Source: Orbilia blumenaviensis (taxonomy: Eukaryota > Ascomycota > Orbiliomycetes > Orbiliales > Orbiliaceae). From it: DNA of 64,000 bases. The stretch is taken from positions 310,001 to 374,000 of the forward strand of contig JAVHNS010000001.1 of assembly GCA_036872755.1 (NCBI GenBank), in the 5' to 3' direction. The notes below the pieces were generated by a model. It saw nothing but the letters and a program-made list of their open reading frames with translations, did no database searches and was not told the origin of the DNA. The position numbers were made by a program, and so were the translations under genes. Positions 1 to 8,799 of this stretch are shown one piece after another; position 1 is the stretch's first letter; each line of letters starts with the position of its first letter.

Positions 1-240
1 AAAATTTAACCGTAGTAAAGGAGGCCACTCTAGGAGATATATAGATGTGCATTTAGCCGCATAGTTGCATCTTAGCTTGCCCAAAACGTGCGCCTGGCTC
101 TTGATGGGCCGGTGACTGATCATATACTTCTTAATTACAAAGTGTCAACGAATACATGGCTCCAAACCGGTGTGTGTGGTGTACCAATTGTGCTAATTAA
201 AAGATATGACAAGCCAGGTATCACCTATCTGCTAATCAAT

Positions 241-573
241 TTAAGCTTCGCCGAGCAGAGCCTTGAGCGTTGGCTTCAATTCTGGAGGGTTTAAATCCTC
301 ATAGCCCTCAACTACTTTTCCGTTTCGAAAGATCATGATGGTAGGGACAGCAGTGATCTCATACTCCTTCCCAACATCGACCGCCGCTTCAATATCGACT
401 TTGACGAAATTGACGTCGCGGAGCTCTTCCGCGTATTTGGCGAAGACGGGAGCAAATGCTTTGCAAGGGGGGCACCAGGTGGTGTAGAAGTCGACGGCGG
501 TATACTTTTCTTGATTGATGATCTCGTTGAACTGAGTGAGATTCTCGACATCGATGTATGCGTGGTCGGTCAT
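241..573 (-). CDS. Thioredoxin (WCPPC active site)
   Basis: Small cytosolic thiol-disulfide oxidoreductase of 110 residues, the usual length of a single-domain thioredoxin, in one exon. The redox motif is WCPPC (Trp33, Cys34, Cys37), and the cis-proline loop appears as AVPTIMIF. The start is an ATG followed by a short acidic N-terminus with no targeting peptide. By family knowledge it would receive electrons from thioredoxin reductase and reduce peroxiredoxins, ribonucleotide reductase and similar targets. The odd point is Pro in place of the usual Gly in WCGPC, which is expected to change redox potential or partner choice; that is inference. The gene ends about 240 nt from the window edge and nothing around it suggests a linked partner. 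Confidence 0.95.
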   Translation of the reverse strand: MTDHAYIDVENLTQFNEIINQEKYTAVDFYTTWCPPCKAFAPVFAKYAEELRDVNFVKVDIEAAVDVGKEYEITAVPTIMIFRNGKVVEGYEDLNPPELKPTLKALLGEA

Positions 574-1411
574 TTTAAAGAAGAGTATGCAATATCCGTG
601 GGGGGGATTTAGAGGACTCTGTCTAGTAAAAATGGGCTATTTGGAAATGATAATCTTGCGATATTGATCAAGTTCTTCGATCATCTAGTTTTTGTGTTGT
701 CGTTGGTTGAAGCTGATGTGATGACGGTTACATTACAGCGGGGCCGAAGGAGTTTATATATAATCTTATTGCGTGCTACAGCGGGGTAATAAAAAGGCCG
801 CGAGAGGTATTCTTGTGAGACTACAAGGGCTAAGGCGGGAAGGATCCGATCGTCTTGCCTTGTTGAGCCTGCTAGCAGCTAACAGTGCACTGGTCATTTG
901 TAGCTGCGGCATATACCTTCAGCCCGATGCGGAAACCATGCATGAAATATGAGTTTCTTGTAGTAAGGAACATTCTGGGGCGTTTTCATGTGACTGCGTG
1001 TACGAAGTCGCGCTCAAAAATTCACCCTCGGGTTTGAATAGGAATATCCCCGTGGAGGTAAGGAACTTTTGTCTCAGACTGCAGACTGACATGTACTTCC
1101 TGATATTCTGATATGCATATGCATGTTTCACACCTACAATGTGTCACCGTATTGGCGGTTGATTGCCACAACAGCTTAGTGCTGCGGTTAATTTAGTCGG
1201 TGTAATCCTTCTGAGATCCGCGAGACGAGGTCCAGTTATTTGCAAGATTTGGGAATCCTATCCAGGTCTTTTAAGGTGGTCGGTTTTGGGAGACATCCGA
1301 ATGGGACCAATTAATTATCCCGCCCTCACTCCACAAGCTGAAATCTGGACTTCCGCAGAACCAGACTCCAATAGAAGTATGGAACCTAACCGCCATGTAG
1401 ATTCAATTTGC
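574..1411. other. Intergenic, thioredoxin promoter side
   Basis: This holds the upstream region of the thioredoxin gene and the downstream flank of the next minus-strand gene. Short open frames here have no family signature and no splice logic. I see no RNA gene or repeat. Confidence 0.5.
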
Positions 1412-2251
1412 TTAGAGGTTCCACCAGCATTCTATGTTACACTTTTCTACAATACAAGACCACGCTGGAAACATTGCTCTCATAACCACCCTGATTTCGT
1501 CTCCAGGCTTCAGCTCCCTGACGAACCGACCATTCGCGACATGGCCATTTCTCCAAAATCGCACAATCCCATTCCACTTAACTTCGTCTCTATATGTTAA
1601 GTCTCGCTCCGGAAGTGGGACCTTGTGAACACTTGGCTCATCAATCCTCGAATCCCAGATGATTTCGTGGCTTGTAAATTCGCGTTTGGCGTGAACATTC
1701 CTTTGCAAAATCCATGTTCCAATCTTATATTTATCGTCGTCTTCTTCCATGCGCTGGCTATATCCATGGTAGTAATGCCAACAGTAGAATGAATCAGGGT
1801 CGTCACTTTCATCACTGTAATCGTCATAGACTTGGTCAATGGTACTCCCGTTAAAAGACCTCTCTTTTACACTGAGTTTATCTGCCAGTACAGCTAGACC
1901 GGCTCCAGAATCTGGCCTCTCTTCGCTCGCTTTGTTTCTCCAAAGCTCCACTTGAATCCAGCTCCACCCCGCCTTGTAGGTCCCATGGCTTTCAGGATAG
2001 CTACTACCCCCTTGGTCTCTGCTCCTTAGATTGAATATTAACTTGCTGACTCCTTTCCTGCTTTCCGTCTCCGGGATTGTGGCAGATAGATATGGTTGCG
2101 ATTCGAAGCTACCTGCTATTGCTATTTCCTCTCGGTTTCCAATCATAGTATGTGGGACATAAAGGGCCATTTCCATAATGTCGAAGGCCAGCTCGGCTGG
2201 GAGCTTTTTAACAAGTATCGAAATAACCTCGCGGACATCCCCCTCTTTCAT
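1412..2251 (-). CDS. Hypothetical protein, 279 aa
   Basis: A single open frame beginning at an ATG and encoding 279 residues that I do not recognise. The middle has an acidic stretch rich in Asp, Ser and Tyr (near DDYSDESDDPDSF), and the rest is mixed, with several Trp residues (WSWIQVELWR, CWWNL at the C-terminus). No signal peptide or membrane segment is visible. The frame stays open for about 25 codons upstream of the ATG without another Met, so an additional 5' exon is possible. It is probably a real lineage-restricted gene, because the opposite-strand frames are broken and much less protein-like. Function is unknown. Confidence 0.5.
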   Translation of the reverse strand: MKEGDVREVISILVKKLPAELAFDIMEMALYVPHTMIGNREEIAIAGSFESQPYLSATIPETESRKGVSKLIFNLRSRDQGGSSYPESHGTYKAGWSWIQVELWRNKASEERPDSGAGLAVLADKLSVKERSFNGSTIDQVYDDYSDESDDPDSFYCWHYYHGYSQRMEEDDDKYKIGTWILQRNVHAKREFTSHEIIWDSRIDEPSVHKVPLPERDLTYRDEVKWNGIVRFWRNGHVANGRFVRELKPGDEIRVVMRAMFPAWSCIVEKCNIECWWNL

Positions 2252-3266
2252 TGTAGGTCTTTTGTCGATAGCGATATTTTTTTCGGGGGGGCCGGGGGCA
2301 GTGCCGTTCTTGGTCCTCGTCTATTCTGAACAAAGTTGGTGTTTTGATGAAGTTTTGGCCGGTTCCCTTAAGCTTAATGTAGAAGGTAAGATATAACTGT
2401 GCGACACTAAGCCCAGATCTCGCACGGATAATCTATGACCGTCTGGAATTCCTTCTCTCCTTCCGCGAGGTCATCGGTCCTGCCGTCAATTTGTCGAAAT
2501 TCCTCTGGCTAGTTGAATGAAATTGTACAATTTCTAAGCCAATAATGCCTCTGACGTTCGTAATATATGATTGTGGTCATGTGGAAATGAAAGACAATTT
2601 GATAAATAAGCTATCATTGAACGCCTTATATAGACGTCTTCGATCCGGCCGGCCGGTACCATGCATGCTTCCGTTCACCAACGGACGGTTTGGCGGAACA
2701 GGTACATCCTGTACGTCTTTGATATGCCGCCACGACACAAAGGCGATTTTCTGCGTGTGATACCTTCCGCAGTATGCTCCTTTTGGAATCTGGGCTGCAT
2801 ATACTGCTTCTGATCCCCCCAAGGCAACTTCCGCTATCAGAAAGTACTTAGGTTACGTTACCCGTGTCGTATTTTCAGCTATCGATGTCGAACATTCAGA
2901 AATTAGGTTGCGTTATGCGCCTGTTGCAGATAGCTGCATACTCTGCGTTGTTGAAATTTAACTGGCAAATAGTTATCGTCGGCAAATTTCACAAACCCAA
3001 AGCAAAAGAGATTATGATCGAAGCGGTAGGTATTTGGTTAAATGTGGTATAGTAGTAGAGTAACGTGATATAATTAGATAGGGAGCTCTTTATGAACGTC
3101 GAAATATGGACTTGTCATTTGTGTTCAAATTTAACAAGCTTAGTAAGTGGGAAAACCAAACTCCAAAACTCCAACATGTCCTGACCAGAAGACATCGTGT
3201 CTATAAGGAAAGAAAGGAAGAAGAAAAAAAAAGAAAGAAATCCATGCATGTAATGCCATTGCGCCT
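2252..3266. other. Intergenic, no gene seen
   Basis: About 1 kb between two minus-strand genes. It contains purine-rich runs near 3205-3240, in what would be the 3' flank of the next gene. No open frame here is convincing. Confidence 0.5.
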
Positions 3267-4604
3267 TTAACACCAGTCCCCGTCAGCGATAACAACCTCA
3301 AATGTCAGTTCCTTGTCTTGGTTCCATATTCTATCCCTTTCGCTCGAAAACCTATCCGCCATGCCCTCAGGGACGTTCCGGGTCGGCTCCCATGACGGAT
3401 ACCAGATAACCTTTTGTGCGCCCTGCCACTCGTTCGATCTTCCAGAGTATCTTGGCTTATATCTATGGGTCTCTTGTAAGACACTCTGTTCCCTATAGCT
3501 CATACATGTGGCTTCCCAAATGACTAGGCACAAATCGATTGCTTCTTTTCCGTCTCGCATCCGACGGAATCGACTTACGACCTGCTTTATCGATGACGCT
3601 CCCCCGTGCTCTGACGCAAATGGGGGCTTTGCATAATCATCGTCAAACACCGCCAATGATAAGAGAAGCGAATTGCGTAATTGGTTAATGACGGCGTACG
3701 GCCTGTCTGGCCATTGGTCCCTGAAGATGTTGAAAAGGTCCAATAGGAGCTCGCTTTCACGACACATCTTTCCTCTCGAGTTCTGTTTTATGTCGAGGGA
3801 TGGTAGAGTGATGGTACTCAGCCTCTGGACCGGGCGACTGCCTTGCGATTCCGCGGGGGTTGTAGGCCGTCGCTGGAGTCCCCGGAATAATGGCTTTGGG
3901 GGCGGTGGGGGGCCATTTCGTAGTGTGGAGGCACGGCGGAGCAGTACTGGTGGAGGGCTTAAAGATTCGTCACGGACATTTGGCATGCTAAGTAGCCTGT
4001 GGGACCGCATCTGGGGCTGGGGAGACTGCAGCGGCGACTGTAATGGGGATTTTAATTGGGGCGCTTCGGTCGTCGAGTGCGAGAAAATACTAGTGCTTGC
4101 TCTTCGGATGCGCCTGTATAGGACTTAGCTATTAGGTTGGTTCTACATCATTGCAATGGTTTTCGATGTTGAATATGCTTACGGTGGCATTCTATCTTTC
4201 GTAGAGAGCTTCCCATCCGTGGCAGGGCCGGAATCCTTGGGCCCGGGCGGAATATCGAGCTTTACTCTTTTTACAGGTTCTCCAGCGCCAGCGCCCTGCG
4301 CTTCGCCTGTTGTTGATTTACTCTCTGGCTTATCGACATCCATTGCTGAATGGGAATCTGATTTTGCTATAGAAATAGCATCATCGTCTGAATGTGTGCC
4401 ATTTACACCCTTTCTCTTGTCCAACGGCCCAATTGCCGAGCTTGGCCGCGAAAGATTCATTGGCCTCGCCTCAACTTCTGGGTCCTCTGTAAAATCCGAC
4501 TCGAGTTCTTCGTCGATGAATACTAACTCTGGCGCCGTAAGTATCGGCTTTCTTTCGAAAATTTTCCCGGTGAACGGATTGGTGAATACTTTTGCTGCCG
4601 CCAT
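3267..4604 (-). CDS. Nuclear-type protein with chromo-like C-terminus (paralogue A)
   Basis: I join two open frames by an intron at 4114-4182 (donor GTAAGC, acceptor TATACAG); exons 4604-4183 and 4113-3267 then give 422 aa with the phase preserved. The N-terminal third is acidic and disordered and carries PVKRVKLD, close to the c-Myc-type nuclear localisation signal. The middle is Pro/Ser/Arg-rich, including SPLQSPLQSP and a run of five prolines. The C-terminal ~170 residues match the neighbouring gene at 5622-6398: a helical block (ELLLDLFNIFRDQW), a block with FRRMRDGKEAIDLCLVIW, then IWYPSWEPTRNVPEGM. That last piece resembles the end of a chromodomain (VKW...WEP..NL) with a shortened loop. 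A chromatin or nuclear role is inference. The second exon alone (ATG at 4010, 247 aa) is the alternative model. Confidence 0.7.
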
Positions 4605-5621
4605 CGTGAGGGGTAATAGTTATGAACTTTTTTGCGACTTTCGAGATGCAACTTTTCTGCACAAGCTTTGCCCGCTTCCTTATATATTTGATGACTTGGA
4701 CGACGATGGTTGCGGTAATAATCACTAGAAGCCCGACAAATGAGTAAAAAATTCATCCCGCAACCTTAATCTTAGCCCCATCGATATGCACGGGGCCAGC
4801 ATTTACAGCATCGCAGTGCGTCGACTGTGCTGTTATACTTCAAGACATACGCCGAACGGCGCTGGCAGGGTGAGCTGGGCAAGGTGCGTTGTCTCGTTTT
4901 GTACGCAGACACGTGGCGGGGACACGATTGTGATTTTTTTTTTTAGCCTGTGAAGGTAGGAAACGGACGGGTCACGGTATTGTAGCCTTGAAAGTTCAGT
5001 TTGGGGTTGGCGCAGATATGCATATGCAAGGCTGTCACATCGCTGCCGGAACAAGTGTATTGGTTGTTGGCACTCGGCTGCCAACCCGGCGGGGTCAGTC
5101 AGGCCAAACACATTGGTTGGGGAAGTCTTGAGCTGCGTCTGAAGACTCTGCACTTGGAGCGTAGAAGCTAGCAACATAACTTAGGCGAGGCGAAATCGAA
5201 CAATCTATGCTCGGAGTCTAGCTAACGGTGAATTGGAGAAGCGGTATTGAGTGACATGAGTTTTGTACCTGCATTCTATCTAATGTCAATGTAATGATAT
5301 CTCGATTGCGATAGAAGCCGATGCCCCCAAACATTGCAAAACGAGAGACGCGCCTGACCAAAATACGCAATCAAATGCAGCCAAACAACAAAATAGCAGT
5401 TTTTTTTATTTGGTTTTTTCTGCCTTGGAAAGAGAGCAAAAACGGTACAAGAAGAAACAACAACTAAAGGCACATTGTTACAGAAATGCAATGCTCGCTG
5501 AACCTCGGCTGTAAATTTAAGCCCACGATGTTAATTTCACCAGCTTTGGGGAAGCTTTAGAGTTAAAGTGAGGGTATACATTGCATTATGGGCTTAGAAG
5601 CGAAGACTTCACTCAGCGCTC
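4605..5621. other. Intergenic between the two paralogues
   Basis: About 1 kb with A/T runs (around 4935 and 5400). A 114-codon frame on the minus strand at 4833-5177 has no recognisable features, and I do not call it. Confidence 0.5.
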
Positions 5622-6398
5622 CTATTCTTCGTCGAACGGATGAAGATCACAGCAACAATATGGCCCCGCGTCATAACTCCCAACATCGATCTCGAATTCC
5701 GGGATATCGTCACCAATAGCTCTTGCTCTTGTGACGTGCGCCGAAAACTCTTCTAACCCCTGTAGTTGTCTGGGAAGATTTTTCGCCGGTTCCCAGGATG
5801 CACACCATTTAACCCGGACAATATCGAGTTTTTCATCAGGGCCGCATATTTCTTTAATTCGATACCGATGCGTACTGCGTAGGTGGGCCTTTTCTCTCTC
5901 ACTAATGTACATGGCCTTCCAAAGTACCAGACAGAGCTCGATGGGTTCTTTCCCCTGCCTGTGACGGCGAAATCTCCCGACGACTCGGTAAATGCTTTTT
6001 CCACCGCTGAAATCGGAAGCATAGTATGCTCTGCGCTCATCCCACACGGAAATTGTTGTAATAAGAGAGGTTTTGAGATGCTCCATAGCTGGGTGCGATG
6101 TATTCCATTGGTGCCGGAAGTTATCGAGTAGTTCTAAAAGGAGGTCGGTTTCGGACTTGTCCTCTCCTCGTTGTTCGATTTCAATGCAAGGCAGAACGAT
6201 AATTCTACCGTCTTCAAGCCGCGAGTCTCTCAAGGGTGGGCGAGCTGTAGTATCTGTGAGTGGGCTATAGGGTGGAAGAGATGTACTAGCGGGTGCATCA
6301 GCGGCCTTGTCTGAGAAGGGCCCTGAATCTATATCTTCAGTTCTCTCCTGGTCACCAGAGTCTGTCGCAACATGCAAGGGGTCGCTTAGAAGGTCCAT
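5622..6398 (-). CDS. Chromo-like C-terminus protein (paralogue B)
   Basis: A single-exon frame of 258 aa from the ATG at 6398 (MDLLSDPLHV). It is clearly related to paralogue A: ETDLLLELLDNFRHQW, VVGRFRRHRQGKEPIELCLV and VKWCASWEPAKNLP align with the corresponding blocks in the same order and spacing. The N-terminal ~70 residues are Ser/Thr/Pro-rich and look disordered, but the long acidic, NLS-bearing N-terminus of A is absent. The end (YCCCDLHPFDEE) contains three consecutive cysteines. The SWEP segment is the closest thing to a known fold: a chromodomain-like tail lacking the usual insertion between the VKW strand and WEP. Same-strand arrangement about 1 kb from A indicates tandem duplication followed by divergence. 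Function is unknown. Confidence 0.75.
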   Translation of the reverse strand: MDLLSDPLHVATDSGDQERTEDIDSGPFSDKAADAPASTSLPPYSPLTDTTARPPLRDSRLEDGRIIVLPCIEIEQRGEDKSETDLLLELLDNFRHQWNTSHPAMEHLKTSLITTISVWDERRAYYASDFSGGKSIYRVVGRFRRHRQGKEPIELCLVLWKAMYISEREKAHLRSTHRYRIKEICGPDEKLDIVRVKWCASWEPAKNLPRQLQGLEEFSAHVTRARAIGDDIPEFEIDVGSYDAGPYCCCDLHPFDEE

Positions 6399-7578
6399 CG
6401 TATACGAATTAGAAATAACTCTCAACTTGCAAATTATTAGGCTTTTCAACCTGCGGCTAGAAACTAGGCAAAGTGCGACGATTAACTAACTAGTTAAGTA
6501 GTTGGCTTATACATACGATATAGAGGAAATCCAAGGGTTTTATGCGAGCACAGATCTAATACTAACTTTTGCTACTGCTTCCAACCCATATGCGTATTAA
6601 AGCTGTTAGCTCCGCAACTAAAGCCATATAGCTATGTTCTCTACTCTGTAACTAGGTACAAACAAACAGAGGATTGCGTGTTATCACCGGATAACTTCGA
6701 TTCGCAATCAGATACAAACATTCAAAATGACAGTCCAGATGTACACGCAGGGTGATAATAACTTCTCTTGTTTGCTAAGTTTAATGTCAAACTGCCTATT
6801 TTAGAAGTTTACGGAGTTAGCACCTATATTTCGACTCCGTATGCAGGGGAGCTTAGAGTAACAAATTTAGAACCTGTTGACTTTATAACTCTGGGCCTGT
6901 GTTCACACCCTTCGCAGCGCAACGGTCTATAAAAATTAGCTTTGAACAAATTGCAGTACCGTACATGTCTTGCGGCGGAACAAACACACCACGTGCACTA
7001 GTTATAGACGTTATTTTAATCTGCCGATAGTCAAACCTTCTTGAGCTTAATGTACATGCCTCGAATGCTATTTTTGTATATATGCGCTTTTTACCCAATC
7101 CACGCCACGACGGCGCATATATGCTAGTGTACTATAGTCTGCCTTTTATATCATTGTTACACACACTGTTTTTACATTGTAAGATAATGTGCAAGCCCCA
7201 GTACCCAATGGGAACCAAGACTCCCATTGCGTCCGTTTTAAGTTTATGATCTATAGGGTCTATATTTCCAAAGGCCAAGATAAGTATTTTACTCTCAGCC
7301 TTCACGCCTTAAACTCGGAACTGGAGAAACGAATCCAAATTTTGGGCTGAATGGCTATATGTGTTGGCAATTGTTGCATCTTTTGTGTTGCAATTGTTTC
7401 GCGAATCGGAATTAGAGCCGCCAAGACTCGCCGCTACACAAGGGATTCCGATGACCTATCACAATTAATGCAATTTCATCTTTCCTCAGCTCTAGCTGGC
7501 CTTCACCATTTGGCACTTCTTAGTGACAAGGAAGTAAATGCCCCCATACGTCTAGTTTTACGTATCAGTTGCAAAGTT
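6399..7578. other. Intergenic, divergent promoters
   Basis: A/T-rich gap between a minus-strand and a plus-strand gene, so it should carry both promoters. A plus-strand frame at 7351-7755 overlaps the following bZIP gene in another frame and is a shadow. I see no RNA gene. Confidence 0.5.
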
Positions 7579-8269
7579 ATGGCAGTATGTCTCTATTCAA
7601 GGCACCTTCACTTGACAGGCAGTATAACTAAGAATAGGTTACACCACACAATAGGACAAACCAGCAAAGGCGCGGATTCGCGACAACCAACGTCGATCTC
7701 GCGCAAACAAGAAGGAATATGTAGCCTCATTGGAGCAAAAGATCGCAGAATATAATGCACGGGGGATCCAAGCCACCATAGAGATGCAAGCGGCTGCAAG
7801 AGCAGTTGCTCTCGAGAACGAACGGCTCCGGATGCTCTTAGGTGAAGTTGGGGTTACACCAGAGCGAGTGAATTCGTATTTGGACTCTTTTAGTTTATCC
7901 CCGGAGCCGCAAAACCAGAACCAGGAAGTAATATCAAACCCTTCAATCTGTGGAAACGGTGATGGGGCTACGAAAGCTTGCTCAGGCCCACGTGGCCCAA
8001 GAAAACCGAAGAGCGAGACGGTGTTGCAACCGCAACCTGAATCTCGGCTTCGCGCCTGTCTAAATGAAACAAGTCCAAGCTTATGCTCGCAGCCCAGCGG
8101 GGATTCAAATCTTGAAACTCCGTGCGAAGCTGCTGCGAGTATAATTCTTCAGATGAAAGGTCACGAAGACGCGGAAACTCTCTACGCCAAATTCGGTTGC
8201 CAGGGCGGATCCGTCGGTACATGCACTATTAAAAACACGGACCTATTTCGGATTATGGATGAAGAATAG
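7579..8269 (+). CDS. bZIP transcription factor with a 6-nt first exon
   Basis: Predicted exons are 7579-7584 (ATGGCA only) and 7655-8269, joined across a 70-nt intron (donor GTATGT, acceptor AATAG), giving 206 aa. Translation begins MADKPAKARIRDNQRRSR, a fungal bZIP basic region at residues 7-24, followed by a coiled-coil segment with LEQKIAEYNARGI and LENERLRMLLGEVG. The C-terminus ends NTDLFRIMDEE, preceded by two cysteines, a pattern seen in this fungal bZIP family. Sequence-specific DNA binding in the nucleus is expected. At the positions normally RR in NQRRSRARRKEY this protein has Asn20-Lys21, replacing the conserved Arg with Lys. A stop lies immediately upstream of the exon-2 frame, so a splice is required if the basic region is to be translated; the tiny exon is the best candidate but not the only possible one. 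Confidence 0.78.
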
Positions 8270-8799
8270 GAAATTCTACCAAAGCTTCCCAAACCAAGTG
8301 GAAAGACTGGGCCACCAAAGCCAAGTGGGGACTTTGCAAATAGTACAAACTCACCGGCTCTGTCAGCTAGGTTTTGGAAAGGTATTTCAGACTGCGCCGA
8401 TTACTCTAGGTTCTACCAACTAGAACATACAAATAGGAGATCGTGCCACAGCCGCCCGGGTAACTTATTTGTAGTGGAAAGGCTTCAAACACGGCCGTCC
8501 TACTCCTGGTACGCAAATACCGAAATCCAGGCGGGGATTTAGACGACGATATCACAGCCTACGTTCGAACACTTGCGGATCAGCCGCACACCACATTTCC
8601 TACAGGGAACAACACTTTCGCCTCAGATAATTCGACGTCGTACTAACAGAAAGATTGGGCTCAGCGTCCAACTTCGACAAAGGGTTAAAATTAATCTTTG
8701 TCACACTAATTACCAAGACTAATAATTGTAATACATAATACCATACCTGTACACCTATTCTGGTCTCGTAAGCCAACCTCTACGAGACCAACCTGTACC
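8270..8799. other. Convergent intergenic region
   Basis: This holds the 3' flanks of the bZIP gene and of the F-box gene. A C/A-rich start and an A/T-rich end fit 3' UTRs. No gene is seen. Confidence 0.5.

Noticed and set aside
3673..4128. Plus-strand 151-codon frame, Gly/Arg/Trp-rich
   Set aside because: Antisense to the Pro-rich part of paralogue A, which explains the Gly/Trp/Arg composition.
7351..7755. 134-codon plus-strand frame overlapping the bZIP gene start
   Set aside because: Different frame from the bZIP basic region, no domain, and it covers the predicted intron.
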